Source of the DNA: Theocolax elegans
Lineage: Eukaryota; Arthropoda; Insecta; Hymenoptera; Cerocephalidae
Assembly (NCBI GenBank): GCA_026168455.1
Contig: CM047426.1
Span: 74,427,986 to 74,491,985 of the forward strand
Length of the DNA stretch: 64,000 nt
Reading direction: 5' to 3'
In this document: one piece after another, positions 1 to 14,221 of the stretch
Layout: every line of letters begins with the position of its first letter
Numbering within the stretch: the stretch's first letter is position 1
The notes under the pieces: generated by a model
The model's database searches: none
Seen by the model: the letters and a program-made list of their open reading frames with translations, nothing else
Told to the model about the DNA's origin: nothing
Translations under genes and position numbers: made by a program

Positions 1-3000
1 TTGGGTAATTAAGCGCTCGTCTAAAGAAAATTTTATGCACCAATAGGCTTTTGTTTCTGTTCAGCATTTTTTCTTTCGTTTCATTCTACTTGGATATTGC
101 AGTAATTGATCATGAGTTAATCGATGAACATCGGAAGAATTTTGTACCAAAAATTTTAGATATTCGCTAAGGTAAATGTTACTTTTTCGTTTAAAAAATA
201 TGGGAAAATGAGATTAGTGTATATTTTGTGATAATATCGAAAGTTATTTTAATGAGATTACCTCGAGATAAACTATATACAATACTTTAGAATATATCTT
301 AAATGTTCTTCGATTTTAGATTTAATTTAGTTAAGTGTTTTTACAAAAACATCGATTTAATGTTTTTTTGGTAAACGAAAGTTTTTGTATCGGAATAAAT
401 TTAATTTATGTATACTGTGTACATTTTCTTAAATATTTTAGAGATTATATAAAAAATGTAATATTTGTGTATTTATATTACATTTTGCTTCAATGTGTAG
501 TAAACGTATTTTTCCATTACTTAACACTAATTTTTATAATATCGTCACATTAAGTTCAGGAGTATGAAAATTAAAATCAATATTTGCATCTTACAATATA
601 ATGTTGAGTTTGGTCGAATCGATGTAAACAGGAAAATATTTTTTTAAATGATTCGGAGAAATCGTTTTCGTCGTCTACGATACGACGAGATTCACGACGT
701 TCCCAAATTAATGTCAGTGCGTCAGATGGGGAAAAACATTATTATGAAATGGGATAACCGCAAGCAGGATGAAGTTAATGTATCATTACACCATCTCATC
801 GCGGGGAAATTCCAATTAGATGATCGCTTAAACGATTTTGACTTGAGAAATTTATGAATATCAAAGTAGAATAATATGTTTCACGTGTATTCTCCTTGCA
901 TAACTATGCGTACGTTAATTAATCGGATTAATCATTGAAGGTATTCACTTTGGTACAACTATTTTATTATATTTGTTAATTCAAAAAAATCTTTCTCTGT
1001 GAATACGATCGTATCGATTAAGAGGGAGGCTAATGATCTCCAAAGAAGTGTTTTTCTTGCTTGTACATTCATTAGTAATAAGCGTGTATACAAATGGAAT
1101 TCTTAAAGAGTCCTTCACCTCGAGTATAAATGATTGAAGTCACTTATTCATTGTTTTTCCTCGAAGCAACTAAGAATCTATCATGCCAATCTAATGAGAA
1201 ATGAAGAATATATATGAAATCTATTATTGAGTTATTAATCCAATAAATTACGATGCATCGAACAATTTAAAAATTCCGTTGCAACGCAATTAAGTATATT
1301 TTCTTTTCATCTTCTAAAGTAAGCATTGATAATGTAAACGTGCAAATGCATAAAACATAGCCGATCCAGAAGAAAATAAAAGTTATTTCATTTATTTATC
1401 AAGAATATTATCAAACATTTTAAAAATATTATTATTTTCTTTTGTTTTGACGTATAATTAGAGCATACACTTTTTACAGTGATAATATAAATATGGTAAA
1501 CGTTTAGCAATATTCACTTTCTAAAACATGTTAGTGTTTTGTACAATTTCCATTCGACCTAATTACTAATTTCATTATTAATTTTTTTGATAGTATACAT
1601 TATCGTCGATGTACAACTAGCAGAAGAGATACTAGTAGATATTTTAACGAATAAAATGTAATGTGAATGGCGAAATTACAGTTATTATAATGATTTTTTA
1701 TTGAAAAAATAAATAAAATTGTCTATTATACGAAGACACATTGCACTTCAAACAAATTCAAGTACCTTACTTTTGTTAAAAAAACGGTGAACTTTAATAA
1801 AAGAAGACATCCGATGGCTCGTTTAAATGCATGTAATGCGGTAGCAGGTGGACAACTCACCGTTTTTCCGCGAAAAAAGGTGAACATACAGCGCGTAACG
1901 AAAGACAATGTGAGTTTGCAGCCCGTATCAGTCGGAATTCCACGGTTTCACTCGCATTCCGGCCATTCGCGCCCGGCAGCGTTTCCTTGTCTCGGTTTTC
2001 CACAGCCACAGCTATGCTCAAAATTTATCGCGATATCGGTGATGCGTTACGGAAATAACCGATAACGCACCTTCATTAAAGTATTCACGCGTGTACATCT
2101 AGATCTGCAATTTTCGATGCGCACCATTTGTTGTTCTTGGTTACGAGGAAACTATTTCAATGTTATTGCGTCTGCATTGTTTGGGTCATCGTGTTTCATT
2201 TTAATTTTTCTATACTGCTACTTTACAATTATCTCTGCAAGTCAGTCGTTCTCTATAACAAAGTCATTTCAAGATTTTAATTAAACTTAAACGAAATTTT
2301 TCAAAAATTTTTTTTAGAAATTAATTAATATTCAATAGTTCAAATGTTAAATGATAAATGTTTTTTTAATACTATACAAATGTTTACACAAGTACACTAG
2401 ATGATATTAATTATTGTTCTAGTGTAAATATAAAAAGACCTAGTTCTCGCAAGAGGCGATTAAGTGTAAAATCATAGAAATCATATTTTTTTCCGTAAAC
2501 GACTCCGATTTCCATCGGGGTAGGAAGCGAACAATTAGCAATCATAATGAAAAAATCTCATGCCCTAAAACAGCAACATCGCTTTAATTAGCAGATACAA
2601 GATCTCGATGGCGCAGAAACCGTAGCATCATCGTACCCCGTGGTTTCTTTCCTTCTCTCTCTTTCTCACTTTCTTTCACCTCCCCCCTTCCCCTCACCAT
2701 CACCCTCCCGTTACCCGTAATTCAATTTTGAAGAATACCTAAGTGTGCGAAAGTGCTGCGATTTACCGAGAACACAATGCCAAGCGATGCCAAGCTTGAT
2801 TCATTAGACGGTAGTTCAAAGGCCCCATTGAAATACCGTAAAAAGTACCCCCTTTTCTCTTCTCTCCTCTCCTCTTCTCCGGATCGAGGGAAAACAGTAG
2901 TTTAACGTCTCTTAGGAATAATTCGTAACTATCTCCCTCGCAATTTCTTTCTCACCGGTTTCTCGGTAATAAAAGATCGCACCGATGAAGAAAAATGTCG

Positions 3001-4740
3001 CCTCTCGACTTTTACGCACGCATGGATTATAACTCGACGCGGCGTAAGCGTACTCCGTTTCAAGCTTGATAACGATGAAAGAAGAAAATCGCAGTGTATA
3101 CACATAGTCTTGTAGTTATGCGCACATTGCCCGGCAACAGCGTCACCGTGATATAATGCTTGTACTACAGCCATCAATTCAGGAACGCGTTTCGTGATCT
3201 CTCCGCTGTCTATCTACCGAGTATATTCTTAGTTTTGTTTACGTTTATTTTTCTTTTCTAATTCTCACTCTATGATGGATGCCACTTTGCATTTTAACAT
3301 CGATATATACTCTTTCGTCGTTTATGTTCTTTTTTCACAAATTATCCTTGCAAAACTTGTTTGCTTTAAGTAACGATCAATTAATAAAATTGTAGTACAT
3401 CGTTATAAAATAAAAATGACACATTATTTTTATTCCTAATATTTACACGTTATATAAAATTAATTAATAAATTTGCTATTTTTTTTTGTTTCAGGTAAAT
3501 ATCTTACGGTATCAATCAATATCAATTTTTATTAAGCGCCAAGCGAAATCACCAGTGGGCAAGTATCACGTATTAATTATAATCTAGATTAAAAGCACTT
3601 TAGTATACAATTAACAAAGAACTTTTATTTACTAAATTTGAAATAGAATTTCAGGGCTCGTAACGAAGTGCATGGGTAACATTTAATTTCTCGCTACTGT
3701 TGGAGCCGCAAACCTCAAGAGGTAGCGATTCAAACAGTGTTGTAATAGTAATAACGAGTTAATCGCCTGAAAGAGTAATTCGAGACTATTTTACTTTTGA
3801 ATACCGTCGTCCGAGTTTGATTTTCGCCACGAGTCTTATCTCGGTTTAGAATCTACGTCCGGGAATGAAAATAGATAAGGGACGGGTCGATCAGGCGCGT
3901 GTCGCTGATTTAGCGCTGAGGTACGCGGAAATCTTATAGGACTGCCTCGAGAGAGGAGATTGATTTTGTTTAATAAACACGAGGCCGCGGAATGTAACCA
4001 ACTCTACATGCGTGTATATATATATATACATGCACGTATCCGAATGATTTCTCTTAGACACGTGGCCGTTTCGTTACGTCACATTTTTAGAGGTGTTTTC
4101 TAGTGTATACTGCAATTATTAAGCTTAATGGTTGATGTTTGATACGACGTAAGTCTACAGCTAGTACGTATCTAATATTGCGGATTGCGTACGTGGTGTG
4201 TTTAATTGACGTAGATTATTCAATCTACGCTATATGTATATAATTTTGTATTTGGGAATAGTACTTTTTCACTTTTACATAAAACGTATACACATTCTAG
4301 TAAATTTGATTTACAGTTACCTATACAAAACTGTATTAATGAATAACGGAAAGTTTAAATGCAGTATATGTTATTTTATAAATTTATCAAACTGCAGATG
4401 CAGTCGACTACTTATAATAGAAATCTAACTTATTGATCTGATCGAAAAATTAAGATTGTTAACGATTATCTTTTGGTATAGGCCATATCATCAATAATAA
4501 AGAGACTGATGCAATACATCCGAAAACTTTGCCATATTAATCGTTATTCTAAAGCACATACATATAGGAATGATAGTAAATCCAACGTGCCTTAGCGTTA
4601 AACAAACGGGAAATATGAAGAAATAATTAGAAACTCGTATCGTGGTCGTATATATATAGTTACCGTAGAGTATGCAGCGATTCCTCATACACGAAATGTA
4701 AACAAAGGACAAGCCCATATAGAGGCAAAACGAATCCAAG
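1..4740. other. AT-rich non-coding DNA, probably kibra intron
   Basis: No convincing gene is seen. The stretch is AT-rich with scattered homopolymer runs, a pyrimidine-rich patch near 2640-2710 and 2850-2880, and a short TA run near 4017-4029. It contains one short plus-strand ORF at 648-857, described separately. Assignment to the intron upstream of the two kibra exons is inferred from their orientation and from the lack of any other recognisable gene. Confidence 0.5.
648..857 (+). CDS. Short unassigned ORF (69 codons)
   Basis: An ATG-initiated ORF encodes a basic N-terminus (MIRRNRFRRLRYDEIH) followed by a mixed hydrophilic sequence ending DDRLNDFDLRNL. Its composition is more balanced than the surrounding AT-rich DNA, which yields mostly Ile/Tyr/Phe-rich spurious peptides. 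I do not recognise a family, domain, signal peptide or membrane segment. No good splice acceptor or polyadenylation context marks it as an exon. It could be a decayed transposon fragment, a small ORF, or chance. Confidence 0.2.
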   Translation: MIRRNRFRRLRYDEIHDVPKLMSVRQMGKNIIMKWDNRKQDEVNVSLHHLIAGKFQLDDRLNDFDLRNL

Positions 4741-4749
4741 CGAAGAAAA

Positions 4750-5040
4750 AGGATTCGAGCCGTGGCGGGTGGCGTCACACGCGTCACGCCCCAGGAATGT
4801 AGAGTCATATTTGTACGCTCGACGAGGACACGTGCGTGTACGTGTGTGGCTGTATGGCTGTGTGTATGTGTGTGTATGCGCGCTCGTATCCCGGGAATCA
4901 AAAGGTCGCGGACTGCGGCGCCCGTTTTACGAGCAACTGCGCTCAGGGACGATTCGCGCGCCTCCTCCGTATAACTACAGCCGGCCTTCAGACTCGGTGC
5001 ATACGCGCGTATCCTTGTCGACGAGCGAGCTGCAATTTAT
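4750..5040. other. CpG-rich, GT-rich island
   Basis: This short GC-rich island sits in AT-rich DNA. It includes an imperfect GT/GC-rich run at about 4825-4880 and many CpG dinucleotides (ACGCGCGTATCC, GACTGCGGCGCC). Overlapping ORFs in several frames are low-complexity and look like by-products of the base composition. It may be a regulatory element; nothing in the sequence decides it. Confidence 0.35.
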
Positions 5041-7700
5041 GTGATTAGGGAAAATGGTCGTGATCGCGTGTACCCGCTCAAAATCGGTGAACAGACTTTT
5101 TTTCTCTTTCAATTGAAACATGTTGCTGCTTTTGACTTGACTGATGGTTTTACATTTGTTTCATCTGTGCGTGACGTATTCCAGTGGTTTTTTAAGATTT
5201 CTTTCGCGACAACTGTATACATTTTTTTATTCTCATTATATTCGCTACAATTCTGGATGATATTCAAACTTGCACAATTAGGCTTACCTAGTATAAGTGT
5301 GCAGATAAAAAATTCGTTATTTTAATAAAAGTATCTTTGCATGTACTTGACCACATATTAATTGGAATAAATAAAAATCCTTCGCAAATTAAAATAAATT
5401 CAACGTAATTTAAATAAATATTTATTTAAGACAGTTAAGCCATTTTTTCAAGTACACATCTTTGAATACCATACATTTTTTCTGCTTACAATGAAGAAAT
5501 AAAACGTAGCTGCATTGTAAAAGTTATTTGAATTAATAAACGTACTACTATTTTAGGAAATCTAAAAAAATATAACCTTAACGGAATATTAAACTCTAAA
5601 AATGGTCATTAAAAACATTTTTTTTATAAACAAATGAATACATTTTTTAAAAAGAACCCTAATTGTCAGGCCCTTAGATATATTTTAAACAATATATTAA
5701 AATTTTACCAGAATTTTAAATCCACAATTTGATTACAATATTTGGGCTGAAAGTTTATGCCATTTTTAAATAATAATTACCGGCCAAAATTGTTAATAAT
5801 TAATAAGACTTTAAAAAAATCAAAACGTCAGGCCATTACGTATGTTTTAAACTATCCTATAAATTTTTGAAGATTTCTAATTCAATAATTTAGATGTAAT
5901 TTTTTAGTTGAAAGGTGCAGATTCCTGTAATTTTGGTAGGATATCCCAATAATTAAAAAATAATTATAATTTTTCTAATTTCGCATTCGTTTAGTATTTT
6001 CAGAGCAAATGATTGTCAACTTTTTGTACATTTTATACAATAATTTTAACAACTACAGAAGCACAGTTAAATAAAAATATTAAGTATTGAGCAAATAAAT
6101 AGTAATATTGCTTAACATGGATATAAATTATAGCGATAAAAATGATTACAAACATATATTTCTATATATCATAGTTTAGTACTGATTTATGCAATATATA
6201 ATACACCGATGATTGATTCTCTTAGCTTGAAACTTGTTTCTTCTCATTAAGCTATTTAGTTGTATTTTAACACTATAAATCAAATTTTTGTTTTTATAAT
6301 AATAGACAATTAACGCAAAATATATAATAAAGTAAAATTTAAAATAATTTTTCAATATTTTACTGGCAGTAAGATATATATGAAAATTGGAAACTATTAC
6401 CGCTAATTTTTTCTCATTGCATACATCTTCCGTGACATCAATTGGAAATCATTAAGAAAAAATGCTTTTTATTCCATCGCATAAGAAAAGAAGCAGGTAA
6501 AACGCAGGGAATAATAAAAACTCGTATGCTGCAATTTACGACGAAAAGTCCATTTACCAACTTTGCTCCTCATTGATTTGCGCTCGTAAAAGTTCTTCAT
6601 TTTTCATTGCATTTAGGTATGTAGCAATCGCAAACATTTACGAGTTTTGCATAAGATGCAAAGTGTAATAAGTTTTTGTTTCTCCCTCTTCATTTTTGTA
6701 TAGCTCGAAGCCGCGCGTTGCTTATTACGAGCATAAAAATCCCATATGTTTAGCTTTAATCATGGTTTTCAGGATTTCGCTCGGTTAGCTCATGTTGATA
6801 GTTTCATTTTTATTGGTTAGCAACGAGAAATGGTTTTCCGTCAGGACGATGGAAAAAATTGTTCGGAAAAAGAAGAGTGATTATTTTACGAGCTTGCTCA
6901 TTGAAATACCTAACTAACTATATATAACTACTTGAAAAAGAAAAAAAATGTTACCTGATAGATTTTTTTCTAACTATTTAAAATTATTTATTTCTCTTGC
7001 GTAAACATATGTATTTCAACAATGGCGAATAAACGCATTTGTGCGTTATTTGCAATATATTATACACACTAAGAAAAATCGTGTATTAAAAACTAATATA
7101 ATCTATAATAACGTAAGAACATACTTAGATTATCGCGATTTCTACTATATATCCCAAGCAAATATTAAAATGTATAAGTAATTTTTATTTTAAATCTGGT
7201 TAAAAATACTGTAACATTACTATTTTCTATAAAACATCAATTTTCTAAATTTAGTACACCGTGCAGTATTGAATAATTTTTTTCCAATCAGAAATTGGCA
7301 ATATTTTATAATTTTTAATAATGTCTATCAACCTGACTGTCGATCAAACTATTAAACTGAAAAAATCTATTCTGAACTATACAATAATTAAATAATTTTT
7401 TAAAGCTTCGTATTCGTACAAAGGGAGAACCAACGAAAATGTAAATAAAATTTTTTACATGTATGTGTTTAAACTGTCTTTTAGAAGTGTATCGATAAAA
7501 AATGTAAAATATTTAAGCAATCGTCATAAAAGTAATAAATTGAATACGATCGTCATTGTCGTACGCTATGTATACTTGGAAAATATAATACTGCATCGGA
7601 AAGTTTGGCTCCAGAAACTTCAACTCACGCGCTCAAAGTACGAAATCAATCGAGTTCTCGGAAAATCGCGCCCTCGCAGGTAATAATAAACCGGTCCCTC
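5041..7700. other. AT-rich non-coding DNA
   Basis: Very AT-rich DNA with no recognisable gene. The only structure I see is a two-unit diverged tandem repeat at 5665-5985, listed separately. Confidence 0.5.
5665..5985 (+). repeat. Diverged tandem repeat, two units of about 162 bp
   Basis: Unit 1 starts at 5665 with GTCAGGCCCTTAGATATATT and unit 2 at 5827 with GTCAGGCCATTACGTATGTT. Both then run through a TTTTAAAC block, a TTTAGAT/TTTGATTA-like block and a TTGAAAG/CTGAAAG block at matching distances. Identity appears moderate, with small indels, so this is an old duplication or the remnant of a satellite-like or transposon sequence. No coding content is seen. Confidence 0.45.
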
Positions 7701-10700
7701 TTGCATCGTGAAAATTTCGCCGTTAAAATACGAAAATAAGTCGGCGGAGCGCGAGAGTGACGTCGATGCGTCGCGCGAGTGTACTCGTAAATCACCAACG
7801 TGCGCGCACATACCGGCATATATCGGCTTTTGCTCCTGTCGTCATCTTCGGCGCGATGCCAAATTCGATCGAGCCGCGTGTGAAACGAGCCGCGAGACGA
7901 GCCTTTCTATACGTTTCCTTAAATATATATAAATTTATACTAACAGGATAGGATTAGGTAAATACTGTGGTTTCCCTTACTGTAACATTCCATTTAACTT
8001 CACAATGTAATACTTCATTATATATATATATATATATAGACTTATATCTTATTGTGGAACATTATCGTTAATTCTGAGTAATTGCAATACTTATTACTTG
8101 ACTATAACATTAATGTCTAATCTCTATAATGTATTTGTTTTAATATACCCTTAACAATCAAATTAATTTTGCATACAGCATACGTCAAATTCACTTTAAT
8201 GGTATTAATCATTTTTTAATATACAATTCAACATTGTACAAATGTTTACAATTTAACCTACATGTATAGTCTGACGAAAGTATGTCAATAAAGCAATTTG
8301 ACAAGATCGACTAAAACCTGATTAATCCGTATGCGTTACTCGTCGTGATCCATAAATCAGGATTCGATAACGAAAGCGTATCAAATATGCGTAATAAAAT
8401 TGTTCTATAAATAAGAATTGTAAATGCCTAAGTGTCACTAATAATTTATTCAACGAGCGAACGATACAAAAAAAAAAGAAAAGAGAAACGTCGATTATCG
8501 GGTATAAGAAGGAGTATTGATAATTAAAGATGCTGTGGTTCGTTTAACTGTGGAATGCACAAAAGGTGCATCGAATTACATATTCCGACGTGTATACGTG
8601 CTCAGTTCTCAGTTACGCAACGAGTGACTATTTGACGCAATTACGCGACGTCTTCGACCGAGTGATGCGGAGACTGCGTCTCGACTATTTGCGCAATCGA
8701 AATCAGTTTCGACAATGCGTTCTTCAATTCGATACATTCTTGGCGAAATAAAGTGGTTGAAAATTAAGAAGATAAGAATTCTTTTTTTTTTATTTAAGGA
8801 GAAATATTTTGTAAAAGGTAGCTTTGAAATATTTTATACCTTACCAATGAAATGTATCTTGAATATTGCATTAAAATAAATATAAAAAAATATAAATTAG
8901 TTTAAGATGACCGATTTGTTAACCTGGCTGGCTTTGATCCTCAACAAGTTTCGACAAACAATAATTGAAACTACATTTTTCTATAAAAATAAAATATAAA
9001 TTTAATATACTTCGAAATGCAACAATCTTATAATAACGAAAAAACTTAGAGATGATACATCCGAGAAATTAAATATCACAATATAAAAAAAAAGAAAACA
9101 ACATTATTTAGAAATAAAGTAAGTTTCTGTAACATCTTCCAAGAATATAATTTAAAAATGTCTTTCAAGAGAAGACTTTAAATAGTGAAACGACTTTCTA
9201 AGGAATCGTGATTCCGTCTTGTCAGCTCTTAGCCTCTCATCGGTATTTGATAAGGATGATTTGCCAACAGAGAAACAAGTGTCTCGATCTAGTTAGAATT
9301 TCTCAACACGCAAGCGCTTACAAGCCTTCTGCGACCGAGTATCATTTCGTCAATCTTTCTTCGAAAATGTATTTTCTTAATTTTGCTTTATATTTTAGTT
9401 ATATAATAGATTCTACTAAAAACTAAAATTATACCAAATTTAAAAAATACGTATAAAAATAAATGAAGATATAATTTAATGATTGTAATTGTTGTAATGA
9501 TGGTTAAATATATGATAGAAGATAAATATTTTTAAATGATAAAAATAATAATGGGATTGTATTCCATGTACTTCTTATCACTGGTTACTGACAGTAGTAT
9601 TGCATATTACGAATTAAAATTGTTCTCAGAATATTCAACTAATAAAGCATCAGTTTTCTTCTTCCAGTGTAGTTTATACAATTCTAAATTATAACTTTTT
9701 ATTGTAAATTTAATCACAATTACAATTTCATTCGTAATCTTTGCATAAAAAATGAATCAAAAATAAATTAATAATAAAAGTAATGTTGAAGCTGAAAATC
9801 TAAGTTTAAATAATGTAGTATATGTAGATTGTACTCAAAGATTATTAACCAACATTAACCAACCGTGCCATAATTGACAATACAACGAAACAATTGCGAT
9901 CGACGTAAACATGCATCAGCTCCGTAATAAACATTCCACGACTGCCCTTCTAATCGAGAGGAATCCCGCAAAAACTTACGATTCGACCGCAATAAATTGG
10001 CGAATGGCTGACGTCAGAAAATTTACGCGCGAGTTATGCGCGTTTTCTCGCACTTTGTTGGAGATGACGCACTCGACGAAATGCGCGCGCGAGCAAATTC
10101 TATACGGAATCCCGAGAATCTTTTTCGCGAACTAACTTATCGGAGATATGATCAACCATAAGACCAAATTATGATTATTTTTTTTATTTACAGAGACTTG
10201 AATGATATTTTTTCAAGGATCTTTACATATGTATAAATCTTAAATATTGTAAAATTCAATAATATGGTTGAATACATTGATCGAAACTTGCCTGTTTTTT
10301 AGAGAACATGAATATTACCTATTATTGTTTTAACACACAATTTAGTTTTAACAATCTAAAAATACCACCGTTATGTTTGACAAGATAATCATATTGATCA
10401 CACGATACATAAATCGATGAAACGTAGAATATTTGTAAATTAAATTTATTTAACTTTCTATAAAGAAGTGACATTGTGCCTCCTGATAAAAATAAACTTA
10501 CGAAATATAATAATTATTGTGCATTAAATAATAAAAGGAAGAAATAAAATTTGTTTAACGATCTACAAAAGATAAACTTAATCTGGTTGTTACGGGTAGA
10601 AAGTGATAATTGTTAAGGAGGCGATTGCCGTTAACCGTAAAATTTTGTCGGTCATTATCTGGTGTGTGAGGTGTTAAAAGATGAGTCATTTGTGTATCCG

Positions 10701-12020
10701 CTGTTGCTTTCTAATTTTCTTTCTTTTTACGTACAAAGAAATTTATTCATTTGCCTCGACGCATTTTACAAGTCACTTAATTATTTGATAACTTTATCGA
10801 TCTATAAAGTTTGTTGTAAAAAGTTGAAATTTTAAGTTCAATTTTGAATGATACGTTCGTTACGAAATTAAGTATATTTAAATACGTGACCTTGATTCAA
10901 CGCAAACTTTACGCCCTGTATTATGATTAGTACGTTTTATGTACACAAAGTTGTATATATTTATTTTCTTATTGCAACTAAATTTATTAAATATATCTAA
11001 TAATTTACGCGTGACGCAATTAAACTTACTATATTCGGTACCGATAATTTTAATAATGCTGCTCAATTTAACATTGAAATATAAGTGCTTCAAAGAAATC
11101 CATTAAAATGATTCATGTGTATCACACATTCCAACAGGTCGGTTCGACTTTTTTCTTGGTAAAATGTGCATTTATGAGAAGCCAATTTATTTTTTTTAGA
11201 TGAATACATTTGCAAGAGATAGCAATTTAAATAGAATTATCACTGAATAAACAAATATATGCATAAAAATATTTGCATAAGTAATCATAAAGAAAATGCA
11301 TATGTAGATTTCATGTAATTGTGATGTTCGATTAAAATTCAATGCATTTCATCTGGTTGACTTTATTTTCTGAGATATTTCATTTTATGTGAAAATATCT
11401 GGCATTTTCTCACGTGTGCAAATTCCATATAAATCAATATCTTTGGATAAATTTCTTAATATCGGCTTAATTGGAATGAAATAATAATTTAATACCGTAG
11501 ATCATTGAAAATAAATTTTTTATATCTCAAACTTTAAATATACGTACACTGTTTTTTAAAGCCCACTAGCACTTAAAAGATTGTGTTCATGATTGATCAT
11601 TGTATAGATCCTTATGCATAATTTACAATTATTTTTAATTTTTTTATCATTGAGCATAAATGGATTATTAGTTCATTTCTATTTAAGTAACCATAATTTG
11701 ATAAAAGTTAAATTAAAAATAAAAGAGATTGAGATTGTTTTCTTCTTGTCTACTCATTTTAAATCGTAAATAAATTGTAATATTAATTAATCGTTTCCTA
11801 AATAACATCTTAATTGATAAAAGTAGGTCGACGTATCATTAAAATATTTAATAAACAAAAAATTCTCCTTGAAATTGTTGTTCCATTTTAATGATTGTTT
11901 GTATAACAAGCGCATATCTTATTATTGTGTTATCTTGTATAAAAAGGAAGATATACACGGTATTATCTAAATTTTCATATAGAATTATTCGCATATATTC
12001 TGCTTATTTGATAATTCTTT
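7701..12020. other. Mostly AT-rich non-coding DNA with a CpG-rich island
   Basis: A CpG-rich island lies at about 7730-7900 (GTCGGCGGAGCGCGAGAG) and a TA microsatellite at 8019-8038. The rest, including 8040-12020, is AT-rich with no gene I can support. Short ORFs at 8566-8751 and 9911-10135 show no recognisable family. Confidence 0.45.
8019..8038. repeat. (TA)n microsatellite
   Basis: An uninterrupted TA dinucleotide run of about 20 bp in AT-rich intron-like DNA. Confidence 0.9.
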
Positions 12021-12230
12021 TGTTTATATAAAAATATAAATGAGTACAAAAAGCATTGCTTCTTCGTCGAGATCAATGGAACGCAGATATTTCAACAGCT
12101 GTGTCTTCATCAATTTTAATTTGAAACATCGGGGTAAACGATGATTTAGATTTAACGAAAATATCATGAAAAGTAAAAAAGATGAAGCGATAACCCAGAC
12201 GAGTGACAATTCTTTGTGACGGTGTTGCAG

Positions 12231-12397
12231 CCTCGACCGATGATGGCTCGTCGAAGTTTCGCGGTGGCGGCGTATTCGATGACCTTGGCATACCGTGGCG
12301 CGCACGGCACATAAGCGCACATTCAGCGTTTGATACGTCACAGCAACAACAGCAGCACCAGCAACAACATCAGCAACCTTCTCCGTCTCTCTCGTAA
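12231..12397 (+). CDS. Possible terminal exon with Gln-rich tract (speculative)
   Basis: After an acceptor-like GGTGTTGCAG (12221-12230) the plus strand is open to a TAA at 12395-12397. It encodes a hydrophilic Gly/Ser/Asp-containing segment, then a CAG/CAA tract from 12341 giving an interrupted poly-Gln/His stretch (QQQQQHQQQHQQ) and PSPSLS before the stop. Composition and codon mix look more gene-like than the surroundings. The polypyrimidine tract is weak, no partner exon is identified, and the required phase does not match the known kibra exon at 21854. It may equally be a CAG-rich non-coding repeat. Confidence 0.15.
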
Positions 12398-14160
12398 TAC
12401 TACATTTGTTTCCCATTTCTCAGAGAGAAATGGTCGAGGATCTCTTTAATTTTTATACTAACCTGGTGTTATTTGTTAGTCGAGAGGAATAACATTTTCG
12501 GGTATTGTTTATATCAATTGTTTCTCCGCATTGTTGTGTACTATTACTTTATTATTTGATGTTTAAATTATCAAATAACTTATCGATATAACTATAAGTC
12601 CTCAGTCGGATCATCAAAATATATTATTGTATAAGTAGGTAAAATGAATTATGCGAAGGACAATTTAACAAAGTGTAGAAGAATATATTTAATTATTTAA
12701 ATGTCCTTTATTTTGAAGTTTAAGTGCATCAGCATCACATATAGTATCAACTATCACTAGTTATAGAGCGACAATTTGTCAAGCTCCACTTTGAAAGCCA
12801 ATTATCTTAAATACGTAGACATATTTTCGTTTGAAACGTTTGACAAAATTTTATTAATTGTTCAATGTCGACAGAGCTTGTATATTTCTAGAGGCAGGAG
12901 TTATTTATAAAAGAACGTAAAGTATAACACTTGCAACAAAACAGCCGAGAAGTGTAATTTATGAAGATAAAAACAAGGTATCCGAATAATTCGAATTTAA
13001 TTGGTTTTATAGAACGCGCGCGCTCGGACTCGACTCACGAAATTTGTTTCTCTTCGTGCATATCTAATTTATATAAACGACGAGGTGTTTCCTCGCGCTG
13101 TCACAATGCATATCGTCATCTCTCTTCGTGCATCACGGCGTAACCGTTCGCTAAGGCCAAGGGCGAGTCTCGTGTTGTGTTCGTTCGAGACCCACGTCAA
13201 CGACCGTGAATGTTTCTAGATGACAATGACTTCCTTATTTCTAACTTTTTATTACATTTTTACTTTTGCACTTTGTGCATTCGAGACCAGGGTTACCTTT
13301 ATTTCGAATGATCTACGGTCTTAGATTTTCATCATTTTTCTCTTGCACTTTCTTCTTGTAGCTTGAGCTTTTGAGGAAATCGTTTGGTGTATTTCATCAA
13401 TTTCTTAATGGTGGATCATTGGATTACGGCACTTTAACAAACTTGTTTGCAATATATATTCACCGCTTCAGTAGAGAAAATTGCATCTCGGAACAATTGA
13501 ATTCCACCAGACAACTACACCAGACTCTCTTCGTTGTAAAAATAATTATTAAAAATAAACCAAACAACAGAGCTTAATTATTTGACGAGCCCTAAAATAA
13601 TCGATACTCACGAGTTTCTCATACAAACAGCTTCTTCTCTTGCGCAAGTATTGTTGTTTTTATACGTTGACGATCGTCCTTTACGGTATATTAACGATGC
13701 CACATTATATTACGTGCGCGTATGTGCATATTCGGTCGCGCGCGTGTATGTGTATTCGTATTATATATGTATGTGTAGGGAAGAAGCTACCGCTCGTGGT
13801 GAACAAACCTCTCGTGCAGAGGTTTATCTCTGTCTCGTACCTTCTTGGTCGTGCAAAACATCCGCACACGAGAAGGTACGATATGCTCAAGACTGCCGGG
13901 ATAACCAAGACGAATGCCGCGGTGGCGACATCGAGTACCGTTCCGAGAGGCCTCGGACGTACACCGTGGCCTTTACCTCCTCAAGTTCGTCGATGTGTAG
14001 TAGTTATAACTATATACGCAAGCATCGAGATTCTGGGTATATTCGTTGTGGGTGGTATTCAAAGGGGATTAGTTTTGGTCAACCTACTCGAGGATTAAGC
14101 GGTTGGGTATACGAATGGAATTTTAATATTTACACCGGATAGATCGACGATGCAGTTATA
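12398..14160. other. Non-coding DNA with CpG-rich patches
   Basis: No supported gene. CpG-rich patches lie at about 13010-13210 and 13680-13990. The 186-codon plus-strand ORF at 13582-14142 and its overlapping 152-codon ORF are poor in recognisable motifs and rich in runs created by TATATGTATGTG-like repeats. I treat them as chance ORFs. Confidence 0.4.
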
Positions 14161-14198
14161 CGATTATATTTATATATGTGCATAACTTTATGCTAATG

Positions 14199-14221
14199 TA
14201 TATATATATATATATATATAT
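14199..14221. repeat. (TA)n microsatellite
   Basis: A TA dinucleotide run of about 23 bp. Confidence 0.9.

Noticed and set aside
13582..14142. 186-codon plus-strand ORF with an overlapping 152-codon ORF
   Set aside because: Both frames are open because of local composition and TATG repeats; neither shows a protein motif.
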